Source: Campylobacter subantarcticus LMG 24377
GTDB taxonomy: Bacteria; Campylobacterota; Campylobacteria; Campylobacterales; Campylobacteraceae
NCBI RefSeq assembly: GCF_000816305.1
Contig: NZ_CP007773.1
Location: forward strand, 1,116,001 to 1,180,000
Reading direction: 5' to 3'
DNA: 64,000 bases
Below, piece after piece: positions 1-8,358 of the stretch (the first letter of the stretch is position 1; each line of letters begins with the position of its first letter). Position numbers and translations under genes: made by a program. Below the pieces are notes generated by a model. The model did no database searches. It saw only the letters and a program-made list of their open reading frames with translations, and was not told the origin of the DNA.

Positions 1-32
1 AAGATACAATTTGTAAATAATTTTTCAAATTA

Positions 33-77
33 TAAGTAATTTTACTTAAAAAATCAAGTATTTTTACATAATATGTA
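33..77. promoter_or_regulatory. two palindromes upstream of the S24 repressor, candidate operators
   Basis: Two perfect dyads lie just before the repressor gene: TAAGTAA-TT-TTACTTA at 33-48 and TACATA-A-TATGTA at 65-77. CI/LexA-type repressors usually bind short dyads in their own promoter, so these are plausible autoregulatory operators. The two sites differ in sequence, so at most one may be the true operator. Operator function is inference; the symmetry is seen directly, but AT-rich DNA yields such dyads by chance fairly often. Confidence 0.35.
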
Positions 78-94
78 TTTTTAGGGTTTAAAAC

Positions 95-715
95 ATGGAA
101 GAAAAAGAGCAGTTACTTCAAGAAATGATAGATTTTTACAATGTTAAAGATAAATTCGAGTTAGCTGAATACTTAGGACTTTCAAGAGAATCGGCACATA
201 ATTGGCCTAGTAGAATAAGTGGAAAACAAATTTTAATTTATGAAAAAGATAAAAAAATTAAAAATTCAAGTAAAAATACTGAAAACAAGACTAAAAACGA
301 AGATATTGTTTTAATTCCATTCTATAAAGATAATTCTGTTTCAGCTGGATTTGGTTCTAAAAATTATGAAGGATCGGTTCAATATATTCCTTTTAACAAG
401 CAGGATTTAAGACTTATGTTTAATATTCAAGGGTTTTTAAAAATAGGTATTATTCCAGTAATAGGAGATAGTATGACACCTACTATCAAAGAAGGTGAAA
501 TGATAGTTTTTCAGGATGATGGCTCTATGATTGAAGGTGGAATTTATGTGATAGAATATCAAAGTGAGGTTTTCGTAAAAAGATTGAGAAAACGACCTTT
601 ATCTTTAATTAGTGATAATAAAGATTATCCACCTATTATCGTAGAAGAGAACGAAGAGATTAAAATTATAGGCAGAGTAGTTGGAACATATGATTTAAGT
701 TATAGGAGGTTGTAA
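95..715 (+). CDS. S24 family (CI/LexA-like) transcriptional repressor with N-terminal HTH
   Basis: This 206-aa protein has the two-part layout of phage CI-like repressors. An N-terminal helix-turn-helix occupies roughly residues 17-40 (LAEYLGLSRESAHNW). A C-terminal S24 peptidase domain follows, with the Ser in GDSMTPT (Ser126) and the Lys in VFVKRLRK (Lys162) forming the expected Ser-Lys dyad. An Ala-Gly pair (SVSAGFG, residues 84-85) sits where LexA and CI cut themselves, so RecA-stimulated self-cleavage is plausible. Such proteins normally hold a prophage or mobile element silent, but no phage structural genes follow here, so this may be a stray repressor or the edge of an element that lies to the left of the window. 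The gene ends 1 base before the start of the next, broken, gene and carries that gene's ribosome site inside its last codons, so the two were probably co-transcribed. Confidence 0.85.
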   Translation: MEEKEQLLQEMIDFYNVKDKFELAEYLGLSRESAHNWPSRISGKQILIYEKDKKIKNSSKNTENKTKNEDIVLIPFYKDNSVSAGFGSKNYEGSVQYIPFNKQDLRLMFNIQGFLKIGIIPVIGDSMTPTIKEGEMIVFQDDGSMIEGGIYVIEYQSEVFVKRLRKRPLSLISDNKDYPPIIVEENEEIKIIGRVVGTYDLSYRRL

Positions 716-716
716 A

Positions 717-1427
717 ATGAAATAAATAAAATTTATTTTAGGTTTAGGATTTTTATTGTTATCCGGATGTGGAAATAATGAATATGACGTAAGCACCAAA
801 GTAGTAGATGTACAAGATGATATTCATAAGGAATATTATAACAAAACTTATTCTAATAATGTGACATTTTATACTAAAATGCAAAAGATTATTGATGAAA
901 ATATCAGATTAGGAAATACTATAATTGAAGCATCTGAAGATAATGTTGTAAAAATTAAAATTAATCCTATTCAATTTAAGGAGTGTGTTTTTTATGAAAT
1001 ATGGACAATAAAAAATCCACAAAATATTTCTTATGATATTCCAGCTGAAAGATGTCAAACTACATTTGTTTTGAATGATAATATAGAAAGTTTAAAATAT
1101 AGTGACCCAAGCTATGTGATGGGAAATTTTAAAAATTTACAAAATGCGGAAAATATTTTGGCTGAAAATGTAATCAAAAAAGAGCTAGCTAAACCATTGC
1201 ATGCAACAGATGTTAAAAGTTATAGATTTATAAACGGAAAATATCAAATTCTTGATAATGGCAAATATATTTATATTATTCAAACATTTAGTGCAAAAAG
1301 TTCTACCTTGGGTAATTATACTAAAAATGCTCATATTGTTTTAACAAATAAAGGAGAAATTGTAAAGGTAAAATTAAATCAAGACAAAGATTTTAATTTG
1401 GATTATATTAATTGGAATTCAATTTAA
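717..1427 (+). pseudogene. putative lipoprotein gene interrupted by a stop at codon 3
   Basis: A perfect Shine-Dalgarno AGGAGG (704-709) lies 7 bases before an ATG at 717, but the reading is ATG AAA TAA, with the stop at 723-725. The same frame then runs open to 1427. After the stop it reads IKFILGLGFLLLSGCG, a typical lipoprotein signal peptide with lipobox LSGC, followed by about 220 residues of unrecognised sequence. One base change (AAA to TAA) therefore appears to have broken a lipoprotein gene of 236 residues. The remaining usable start, TTG at 756, would lose the charged n-region and most of the hydrophobic core. The body of the frame has no further lesion, so the change is recent, is a sequence error, or is bypassed by a rare start such as ATA 726 or ATT 735. 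I recognise no family for the mature part. Confidence 0.65.
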
Positions 1428-1839
1428 GTTTAAGCTTTATAGAAAAATAAAATCAGCATTTTTGTGTTGTTTTTATTTTTCCGCCGACATTATTTTTATA
1501 TAAAAGTAAGTTTTAAGATGTTTTTTGCTGAATACAACTTATAAATTTGATTTTTTGCAATATTCACCAACTGCTATACATCTATTTTATCTATTGATTG
1601 CTACTAGTTTTTTATTATTCTTTACAAAGCACAAGTTTTATAAATACTTTATCTTTATCATCTCAAAAGACATCACTTGAAATGGTGTTTATTTTAACAT
1701 ACCATATTTTTGCTTACTTCATTTACAGCTTCTAAAACTAGCAAAAACTTCATCTATATTATTATCTCTCCACATTCGTGTTTTATTTTATCAGTATAAA
1801 CAGAGTATAAAAGCAAATATTTAAGATAGCATAATGTAG
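1428..1839. other. non-coding, decayed AT-rich stretch
   Basis: There is no credible gene in these 412 bases. Immediately after the broken lipoprotein frame, an A-rich run (about 1441-1453) faces a T-rich run (about 1467-1480) and could fold as a weak terminator. The rest has stops in all frames. The short coding remnant that follows at 1840 suggests the stretch is the decayed body of a lost gene, but I could not recognise any part of it. Confidence 0.4.
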
Positions 1840-1968
1840 AATTATAAATACCAAGATAAAGATGAAAATAAAAGAAAAGCACTCCGCCAAGCCTTGCTAG
1901 AATACTGCAAACTTGATACTTTAGCCATGGTAAAAATTTTAAAACATTTAGAAGAGCTTATTAGCTAA
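1840..1968 (+). pseudogene. C-terminal remnant resembling a DUF2779-type protein
   Basis: A 42-codon frame begins directly after an in-frame TAG (1837-1839) and has no start codon of its own. It encodes a charged segment ending with LLEYCKLDTLAMVKILKHLE. That closely resembles the C-terminal end of DUF2779-containing proteins, which have a Y-C-x-x-D-T-x-A-M ending typical of exonuclease-like folds. Only the last helix region survives; the upstream 400 bases hold nothing readable. The family name is from memory and could be wrong, but the composition and the terminator right behind it support a former coding 3' end. Confidence 0.5.
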
Positions 1969-2000
1969 TCCATAGCTTAAAGCTATGGATTAAAATTAGA
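1967..2000 (+). terminator. hairpin terminator after the gene remnant
   Basis: AATCCATAGCT (1967-1977) pairs perfectly with AGCTATGGATT (1981-1991) across a 3-base loop. The T-rich stretch behind it is short and interrupted. The hairpin includes the stop codon of the remnant, as expected for a terminator of the former gene. It could also serve dnaE, which converges from the other side. Confidence 0.6.
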
Positions 2001-2066
2001 TTTTTAAAACCTCATATACATATTCAATATTATAATAAAAAAACCAAAATATACTAGCTGTTTATC

Positions 2067-5000
2067 TCAACCTTTACATTTTTGAGCTATCACATCCATA
2101 GCTTCTTGCGAAAGGACAAAATTTGTGTGATAAAGCAAGCAGCTACCCATATCAAGCACTTTTAGCACAAGCTTTTTGTTATTGGCATCTTTTGGGTTAT
2201 GTCTTGTATTAGCTAGATCATAAATTTCATACACCATATCTTTGCTAAGTTTGTTAATATCAAGCTCTATGATATTTTCTTCAAATTTCATAGGCTCTTG
2301 CGTGAATTCTTCTTTATTCTCTTTTTTTGCAAAGCTTTTTCTTTTACTAAAAGATTTTAGCTCATTTTCTTTTGCTTCTTCTAAAGTATAAATTTCATTT
2401 AGACTAAAGCTTAAATCATTGTCATTGTTTTTATATCTTAGTAAAAAAGCAAAAGCCTCATCTTTACTTTCTTTGAAAATCGTTTCTACTTTTTCCACCT
2501 GAGCTTCAAAAACTATCATATCAAAAGAAGAGTAAAAGTCTAAAATCACAGCCTTAGCATATCTTTTACCACTTTTACTCATCATCGATTTAAAATCCTC
2601 AATCTTCCCTACCACCAAAAGCTCGCCCTCGCCTTTGAGTGTTTCAAAATCCATACTTTTAAAATACTCTATGCTTTCTATTTGACTTGCAAATTTATCC
2701 AAAGGATGACCTGATACATAAATTCCTAAAATTTCTTTTTCATATCCTAGTTTTTCCATTAGTTCAAATTCTATCTTGCTACCATGAAGCCCCACTTTGA
2801 TATCTGCGGCTATTTCTTCTTCTCCAAAAAGTGAAGCAGTAGAGTTTCTTTTAACCTCAGCGATTTTCCTACTTGTTTCTGAAATAAGCTCAAGATTATC
2901 CACCAAACATTTTCTAGTATAGCCAAACTCATCAAAAGCACCTGATTTAGCTAAATTTTCTATGGTTTTTTTATTGATCTTAGTTGGATCAATCGAACTA
3001 ATAAAATCATCAAAATCACTAAAGCCCTCTTCCTTGCGAATAGCCATGATATTTTCTATCGCGGGAATCCCCACACTTTTAATCGCTCCAAGCCCATAGA
3101 TAATAGCTTCAGAACCATCTTCAAGCTTAGTTGCACTAAATTCTCTTTGGGCTTTGTTAATGCTTGGTGGCAAAAGTTTGATGTTCATTCTTTTCATCTC
3201 TTCAATGTATTTTGCGACCTTATCTACATTGCTTTCTTCACTTGTTAAAAGCGCAGCCATAAACTCACTTGGGTAATAAGTCTTTAAATACGCTGTTTGA
3301 AAGGTTATAAGTGCATAGGCAGCTGAGTGAGATTTATTAAAACCATACTCAGCAAATTTCAAAATAAGCTCAAACAAATCATCAGCCTTTTTCTCATCAT
3401 AGCCTTGTTTTTTAGCTCCTTCTAGATACTCTGCTTTAAGATTATCCAAAATTTCTCTTTTTTTCTTACCCATAGCACGGCGCACATTATCAGCACCACC
3501 CAAAGAAAAACCACCAATTTTTTGCACTATTTGCATAACTTGCTCTTGATAAACTATAACCCCATAAGTATTTTCAAGTATAGGTTTTAAGTCTTCAAAG
3601 GCATAAGTTGCAGCCTTTCTACCATGTTTAATATCGATAAAATCATCCACCATTCCACTATCAAGTGGCCCTGGTCTATATAAAGCTAAAACCGCGATTA
3701 AATCCTCAAATCTCTCAGGCTTTAATCTAGCATTCAAACTTTGCATACCACCTGATTCTATTTGGAAAATACCCAAGGTATTACCACTTTGTATGGTTTT
3801 ATAAACCTTAGGATCATTCATATCGATCTTTTCCCAAATCACATCTTTACCATAACGCTTTTTAACTAGCTTAATCGCATTATCAATTACCGTAAGAGTT
3901 TTTAAACCTAAAAAGTCAAATTTGATTAAATCTACATCTTCAAGATATTCTTTAGAATACTGTGTTACCAAATGACGCTCATCATTTTTGCTTTGTCTAA
4001 AAAGTGGAGCTTTATTCCACAAAGCTTCATTAGATATCACAACTCCGGCCGCATGCATACCTGCATTTCTATTTAAACCCTCTAATGCCTTAGCAAAATC
4101 CCAAACTTGACGTCCTTTTGGATGAGAATTTACAAATTCAGCAATTTTTGGCTCTTGCTCATAAGCTTTTTCCAAAGTGATTTTAAGCTCTTCAGGAACT
4201 AATTTTGCCAAAGCATCAGCATCAGGTATACTCATGTCACAAACCCTAGCCACATCACGAATCACCCCTTTTGCTAAAAGTTTACCAAAGGTAATGACTT
4301 GTGCAACCTTTTCAGCTCCATACTTATCGATCACATAATCAATCACTTCCCCTCTTCTATCTTGACAAAAATCCACATCAATATCAGGCATTGACACACG
4401 CTCAGGATTTAAAAATCTCTCAAAAAGAAGATTATAAGGTATAGGATCTAAATCTGTAATTTTCAAACAATACGAAACCAAGCTCCCCGCAGCACTCCCA
4501 CGCCCTGGTCCCACTGGTATATCTTTTTCCTTAGCCGCAACGATAAAGTCATGAACAATAAGCATATAACCTGAAAATTTCATATTTTTAATAATACTAA
4601 TTTCTAAATCAAGCCTATCTTTATACTCTTGATGCTTACTCTCATCGATAAATTGAAGTCTTTCTTCTAAGCCTTTTTTGCAAAGATACTCAAAAACTAT
4701 ATCATCATTATCAAAGCTAAATTCTTGATCTTCTTGCGCTAGATTTAAACTATATTTTTTTGCATATTCACGGGTAAATTTAAAATTTGGTGGAGTAGGA
4801 TCGCCTAGTTTTAATTCTAAATTGCATTTACTAGCTATTTCTTGAGTATTTTCAATAGCTTCTGGAATATCAGCAAAAAGCTCACTCATTTGCTCTGGTG
4901 TTTTTACATAAAACTCATGCACCTCATGTCTTAAACGCCCTGGATCATCAAGCTTAACCCCCATAGCTATACACATAAATACTTCATGCGCAGCTGCTCT

Positions 5001-5660
5001 TTCTTTAAAAGTATAGTGCGTATCATTGGTTGCGATGATTTTTATATCAAGCTCTTTAGCAAGTTTAATGATAGAATCATCAATAAATTTTTGATCATCA
5101 ATACCATGACGCATAATCTCAAGGTAAAAATCATCTCCAAAAACCTTTTTATACCAAAGTGCAGCTTCTTTTGCACCTTCATAACCTTTTGCACCAAATT
5201 TTAAATTTCTTTCATTTTTGGTATTTAAATGCCAATTAACCTCACCTTGCAAACATGCAGAAGAGCAAATTAAACCATCACTATGAGCTTCTAAAAGTTT
5301 TTTATTAATTCTTGGGTAATAATACAAACCATGTATATAGCTTTGTGAGCTTAAAAACATTAAATTTTTATAACCAATTTCATTTTTAGCAAATAAACAA
5401 ATATGAAAACGCTGTCTTGAGCTTTTATCGCTTAAATCATCATGATTATGCAAATACGCTTCAAGTCCTATGATAGGCTTAATCCCTTCAGCTCTCATTG
5501 TTTTATAAAAATCAATAGCCCCAAACATATTTCCATGATCAGTCATAGCAACACTAGTTGCACCTTGTGCTTTTAGCGTTTTAGCAAGCTCTTTGAGTTT
5601 GTTTGCCCCATCAAGTAAAGAGTATTCAGTATGTAAATGCAAATGTGTAAATTGGCTCAT
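2067..5660 (-). CDS. dnaE: DNA polymerase III alpha subunit
   Basis: The 1197-aa product is the replicative DNA polymerase catalytic subunit, of the usual length for epsilonproteobacteria. The N-terminal PHP domain opens with FTHLHLHTEYSLLDGANKL and its metal-type histidines. The polymerase core carries GPGRGSAAGSLVSYCL and the catalytic aspartates in PDIDVDF near residue 425. A helix-hairpin-helix/OB-fold region (about residue 1000 on, LVVGKIEDF) and the beta-binding tail follow. There is no intein or break. The ATG is preceded by a ribosome site (AAGGGA) and a TATAAT box on the minus strand (5683-5688). It is divergent from the SelW-like gene. No proofreading epsilon gene is nearby, which is normal. 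Confidence 0.97.
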   Translation of the reverse strand: MSQFTHLHLHTEYSLLDGANKLKELAKTLKAQGATSVAMTDHGNMFGAIDFYKTMRAEGIKPIIGLEAYLHNHDDLSDKSSRQRFHICLFAKNEIGYKNLMFLSSQSYIHGLYYYPRINKKLLEAHSDGLICSSACLQGEVNWHLNTKNERNLKFGAKGYEGAKEAALWYKKVFGDDFYLEIMRHGIDDQKFIDDSIIKLAKELDIKIIATNDTHYTFKERAAAHEVFMCIAMGVKLDDPGRLRHEVHEFYVKTPEQMSELFADIPEAIENTQEIASKCNLELKLGDPTPPNFKFTREYAKKYSLNLAQEDQEFSFDNDDIVFEYLCKKGLEERLQFIDESKHQEYKDRLDLEISIIKNMKFSGYMLIVHDFIVAAKEKDIPVGPGRGSAAGSLVSYCLKITDLDPIPYNLLFERFLNPERVSMPDIDVDFCQDRRGEVIDYVIDKYGAEKVAQVITFGKLLAKGVIRDVARVCDMSIPDADALAKLVPEELKITLEKAYEQEPKIAEFVNSHPKGRQVWDFAKALEGLNRNAGMHAAGVVISNEALWNKAPLFRQSKNDERHLVTQYSKEYLEDVDLIKFDFLGLKTLTVIDNAIKLVKKRYGKDVIWEKIDMNDPKVYKTIQSGNTLGIFQIESGGMQSLNARLKPERFEDLIAVLALYRPGPLDSGMVDDFIDIKHGRKAATYAFEDLKPILENTYGVIVYQEQVMQIVQKIGGFSLGGADNVRRAMGKKKREILDNLKAEYLEGAKKQGYDEKKADDLFELILKFAEYGFNKSHSAAYALITFQTAYLKTYYPSEFMAALLTSEESNVDKVAKYIEEMKRMNIKLLPPSINKAQREFSATKLEDGSEAIIYGLGAIKSVGIPAIENIMAIRKEEGFSDFDDFISSIDPTKINKKTIENLAKSGAFDEFGYTRKCLVDNLELISETSRKIAEVKRNSTASLFGEEEIAADIKVGLHGSKIEFELMEKLGYEKEILGIYVSGHPLDKFASQIESIEYFKSMDFETLKGEGELLVVGKIEDFKSMMSKSGKRYAKAVILDFYSSFDMIVFEAQVEKVETIFKESKDEAFAFLLRYKNNDNDLSFSLNEIYTLEEAKENELKSFSKRKSFAKKENKEEFTQEPMKFEENIIELDINKLSKDMVYEIYDLANTRHNPKDANNKKLVLKVLDMGSCLLYHTNFVLSQEAMDVIAQKCKG

Positions 5661-5682
5661 CTTTTCCCTTAAGTTTTTTATT

Positions 5683-5735
5683 ATTATAAAAAAAAACCTT
5701 AAATTTAAAACTTACAAGGAGAAAAAATGTATAAT
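5683..5735. promoter_or_regulatory. divergent promoters of dnaE and the SelW-like gene
   Basis: A minus-strand TATAAT (reads ATTATA at 5683-5688) lies 23 bases before the dnaE ATG. A plus-strand TATAAT (5730-5735) lies 27 bases before the SelW-like ATG at 5763. Neither has an obvious TTGACA, which fits Campylobacter sigma70 promoters. Confidence 0.55.
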
Positions 5736-5762
5736 AGCTTACTTTCAAAAAAGGAGTAAAAA

Positions 5763-6002
5763 ATGGAAGTGAAAATTTATTATTGTAATCTTTGAAATTA
5801 CAAACCACAAGCTGCAAGGGTTGCAGAAGAAATACAAAATGAATTCAAAGATGCGCAAATTTCTACCATAGAAAAAGGTGGTGGGCATTTTATAGTAGAA
5901 GTAGATGGTAAAATCATTTACTCAAAAAAAGACTTATTTAACTGCGAAGTAGATAGATTTCCTCATGAGGGTGAAATCACTAAGCTTATGAAACAAATGT
6001 AA
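5763..6002 (+). CDS. SelW-like selenoprotein (in-frame UGA = selenocysteine)
   Basis: Read through the TGA at 5793-5795, this frame gives a 79-aa protein beginning MEVKIYYCNLU. Cys8 and Sec11 form the C-x-x-U redox motif of the Rdx/SelW thioredoxin-like family. The rest also fits: VAEEIQNEF, then the conserved hairpin and G-x-F-x-V stretch (GGGHFIVEVDGKIIYSKK), then FPHEGEI near the end. AAGGAG (5751-5756) is placed 6 bases before the ATG. Directly after the UGA, CTGCAA (5812-5817) and TTGCAG (5821-5826) form a perfect stem around loop GGG; the loop begins 23 bases after the UGA with G at its first positions, as required of a bacterial SECIS. SelW-like selenoproteins are known in Campylobacter. 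A standard caller would stop at TGA and lose this gene. The decoding genes selA, selB and selC are not in the window. Confidence 0.88.
5812..5826 (+). promoter_or_regulatory. bacterial SECIS-like stem-loop
   Basis: A 6-bp perfect stem (CTGCAA/TTGCAG) with a G-rich apical loop lies inside the coding sequence just 3' of the selenocysteine UGA. Distance and loop composition fit SelB-binding SECIS elements. Its function is inferred from position and shape. Confidence 0.6.
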
Positions 6003-6005
6003 GCT

Positions 6006-6030
6006 AAACCCTCATTAGTGAGGGTTTATT
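6006..6030. terminator. bidirectional terminator between the SelW-like gene and the DJ-1 gene
   Basis: AAACCCTCA (6006-6014) pairs with TGAGGGTTT (6019-6027) over a 4-base loop, followed by a T-rich run on the plus strand. It lies immediately after the SelW-like stop and overlaps the stop codon of the converging DJ-1-like gene, so it probably serves both. Confidence 0.75.
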
Positions 6031-6592
6031 TTGTTAAAGGAACAAGCATACCTTCATAAAGTTTTTGGTAAATTTCTTCTGAACACAAATGTTTAGTAAG
6101 CTCTAAACCAAACAAAATAGCCGTAGCAGGCCCAGCTGCTGTGATGACATTTTTATTAACTACAACTGCCTTGTTTACTCTAACACCTTCAATACCCACT
6201 TCACAACCAGGGTAGCAAGAAAACTCACCATCAATTACCCCTGCCTTAGCTAACACCATAGGCGAAGCACAAATAGCAGCTACAATTTTTTTCTTAGCAT
6301 GCAAATCTTGTATGATTTTTATGATAGCTTGATTGTTTTTTAAATTCATCATACCTTTAAAGCCACCTGCAAGAGCAATTGCATCTAAATTTTCTTGATC
6401 AACACTAGCCAAACTTATGTCAGCTTTTATGCAAATTCCATTAGCTCCTTGCACCAAAAGTTCATCATCAAGCGAAGCAATAATTACTTCTAAATTTCCA
6501 CTAGCTTCTCCTGCTCTTTTTAAAACATCAGCTATACCTATAAACTCAGCTTCTTCAAAACCTTTTGCCAAAGGTATTAAAACCTTTTTCAT
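6026..6592 (-). CDS. DJ-1/PfpI family protein
   Basis: This 188-aa protein belongs to the DJ-1/ThiJ/YajL family of class I glutamine-amidotransferase-like folds. The Glu of GFEEAEF near residue 15 and the nucleophile-elbow Cys in VAAICASPMVLAKAG match DJ-1 and YajL. Members act as chaperones, glyoxalases or protein deglycases under redox or carbonyl stress; which role applies here cannot be read from the sequence. I chose the ATG at 6592 (MKKVLIPL) because GAGGA precedes it and MKKVL is the usual family start. An upstream in-frame ATG at 6610 would overlap the preceding gene's end. It is the last gene of the minus-strand block that begins at 10290. Confidence 0.9.
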   Translation of the reverse strand: MKKVLIPLAKGFEEAEFIGIADVLKRAGEASGNLEVIIASLDDELLVQGANGICIKADISLASVDQENLDAIALAGGFKGMMNLKNNQAIIKIIQDLHAKKKIVAAICASPMVLAKAGVIDGEFSCYPGCEVGIEGVRVNKAVVVNKNVITAAGPATAILFGLELTKHLCSEEIYQKLYEGMLVPLTK

Positions 6593-6602
6593 TTTTCCTC
6601 CT

Positions 6603-7475
6603 TTAGTCAATAAATCTTTTATTTAATTCGTGAAAATACTCTATGCGTCTATCGCGTAAAAACGGCCACCATCTGCGTACATTTTCACATCTTTGCATGT
6701 CAATTTCAACGATTTTATACAACTCTTGCTGATCATCAGCTCTAAAAAGCTCTTCGCCTTGTGGACCAAAAACAAAAGAATTTCCCCAAAATCTTATACC
6801 ATCTTCCACACCGCTTTCATCTTTTTCAAAACCTACTCTATTTACAGCCACCACAGGCAAGCCATTAGCTATGGCATGACCTCTTTGCACACCTACCCAA
6901 GCTTCAAGCTGTCTTTGTTTTTCTTCTTTTGCATCTTTATCAAACCAACCAATAGCAGTAGGATAAATCAAAATTTGTGCTCCTTTTAAAGCCATTAACC
7001 TAGCAGCTTCAGGGTACCATTGATCCCAACACACCAAAACTCCAAGCTTTCCAATGCTTGTTTGTATAGGTTCAAAACCCAAATCGCCTGGGGTAAAATA
7101 GAATTTTTCATAAAAGCAAGGATCATCAGGAATGTGCATTTTGCGGTATTTTCCTGCTAATGTTCCATCTTTTTCAAACACTACGCTTGTGTTATGGTAA
7201 AGCCCTGTACTTCTTTTTTCAAATAAAGAAGTCACTAAAACAATCTTATTGTCTTTTGCTACATTAGACCAAAACTTAACATCTTCTTCCCAGTCATTAG
7301 CCAAATCAAAAAAGTTTGTATTTTCACTTTGACAAAAATACTGCGTTTGGTGTAATTCTTGCAAAACTACTAGTTGTGCCCCATCTTGCGCAGCAAACTT
7401 GATTAGCTCGCAAGTTTTTTCTATAGTTTTTTCTTTATTTCCTTTAAATTCATGCTGGATAAGTGCTAATTTCAT
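6603..7475 (-). CDS. aguB: N-carbamoylputrescine amidase (carbon-nitrogen hydrolase)
   Basis: The 290-aa protein is a nitrilase-superfamily amidase. The catalytic triad is visible: Glu in VVLQELHQ, Lys in KYRKMHIPDD and Cys in GVLVCWDQWYPEA. The last motif and the overall length match N-carbamoylputrescine amidohydrolase, which converts N-carbamoylputrescine to putrescine, CO2 and ammonia. Agmatine deiminase, which makes the substrate, is encoded two genes upstream on the same strand; this context makes AguB more likely than another C-N hydrolase. The ATG at 7475 (MKLALIQHEF) follows a GGAAT ribosome site and is preferred over the upstream in-frame start at 7505. Its 5' end overlaps the stop of the cation-efflux gene by 26 bases. 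Confidence 0.92.
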   Translation of the reverse strand: MKLALIQHEFKGNKEKTIEKTCELIKFAAQDGAQLVVLQELHQTQYFCQSENTNFFDLANDWEEDVKFWSNVAKDNKIVLVTSLFEKRSTGLYHNTSVVFEKDGTLAGKYRKMHIPDDPCFYEKFYFTPGDLGFEPIQTSIGKLGVLVCWDQWYPEAARLMALKGAQILIYPTAIGWFDKDAKEEKQRQLEAWVGVQRGHAIANGLPVVAVNRVGFEKDESGVEDGIRFWGNSFVFGPQGEELFRADDQQELYKIVEIDMQRCENVRRWWPFLRDRRIEYFHELNKRFID

Positions 7476-8358
7476 TTTTATTCCTTTCTTCTTCTGAATC
7501 ATCATATGGATCTAAATGTATATGGATATTCCAAAATTCATCTTTAAAATATTCTCTTATAGCATCTTCGATTTCATCTCCTATTTCATGTGCTTTCAAA
7601 AGCGATATTGTAGGCTCAAAAACTAAATGCACACTAACATAAAGCATATCAGGGCTTTTTCTAGTTTTTAAATGATGAAAGCTTTTGACTTCTTTATTTT
7701 CTTGAATGATTTCTTTGATTTTCTCCACTTGTTCTTTTGCAATTGCAACATCTAATAAAATTTGAGAACTCTCTTTGATAATCTTCAAGGCTGAAAAAAT
7801 CGTATATAAACTAATAGCTATACCAAATAAACCATCAATAAAATGATAATTTGTAAAAGCTATGATAATTAATGCCAAAAGTGTTAGCGCATTGGTTAAA
7901 AAGTCTATTTTATAATGCAAACTGTCAGCTTTTATGATTAAACTTTTGGTTTTTTTAGCCACATAATTTAAAAAAATAACCAAACACAGAGTAACTACCA
8001 TAGCAAAAGCCATGACAAAAATTCCAAGATCAAGCTTTTCGACACTTTCTTGGTTGTGAATTTTTAAAACACTTTCGTAAAATATATAAACCCCAATAGC
8101 ACTAATCACAAGTCCTTCAAAAAGCCCCATCAATGCTTCAATTTTGCTAAAACCAAAGTTATATTCTTTGCTTGATCCTTGTGAACTTTTTTTCAAAGCC
8201 AAATAATTTAAACCTGAAATCACACAATCAAGCAAAGAATCAATCGCACTAGAAAGCACCGCAACAGAACCAGATGCCAAACCTACTGCAAATTTAACAA
8301 TAGCTAAAAAGATAGCGCAAACACTCGCGATAATAGTTGCGCTTTTTTGCAAATTCAT
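7450..8358 (-). CDS. cation diffusion facilitator (CDF) family metal efflux protein
   Basis: This 302-aa inner-membrane protein has the CDF pattern: six predicted membrane segments with metal-site residues in TM2 (SSAIDSLLDC) and TM5 (NALTLLALIIIAF region, after DSLHYKIDF), then a cytoplasmic ferredoxin-like domain rich in His and Asp (about residues 210-300, with KSFHHLKTRKS and HIHLDPYDDSEEE). CDF proteins export Zn, Fe, Mn, Cd or Co using the proton gradient; the substrate cannot be deduced. It sits between the two agmatine-to-putrescine genes, overlaps aguA by 4 bases (ATGA) and aguB by 26, so the three are likely translated together although the roles look unrelated. Confidence 0.9.
   Translation of the reverse strand: MNLQKSATIIASVCAIFLAIVKFAVGLASGSVAVLSSAIDSLLDCVISGLNYLALKKSSQGSSKEYNFGFSKIEALMGLFEGLVISAIGVYIFYESVLKIHNQESVEKLDLGIFVMAFAMVVTLCLVIFLNYVAKKTKSLIIKADSLHYKIDFLTNALTLLALIIIAFTNYHFIDGLFGIAISLYTIFSALKIIKESSQILLDVAIAKEQVEKIKEIIQENKEVKSFHHLKTRKSPDMLYVSVHLVFEPTISLLKAHEIGDEIEDAIREYFKDEFWNIHIHLDPYDDSEEERNKNEISTYPA

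Noticed and set aside
4986-5204. Open frame on the strand opposite dnaE, and similar antisense frames opposite dnaK (54636-55592) and flhA
   Set aside because: They are shadows of strongly coded genes, with no ribosome site, promoter or domain of their own.
5727-5759. Mini-frame of 10 codons (ATG to TAA) with its own AAGGAG just before the SelW-like gene
   Set aside because: Its ATG overlaps the TATAAT box (5730-5735) used for the SelW-like gene, so it would lie upstream of that transcript's start; no leader-peptide logic is visible.
5793-5795. TGA as a disabling stop of a pseudogene
   Set aside because: The codon lies exactly at the redox Sec position of a C-x-x-U motif, a SECIS-like hairpin follows at the right distance, and the rest of the frame is intact.
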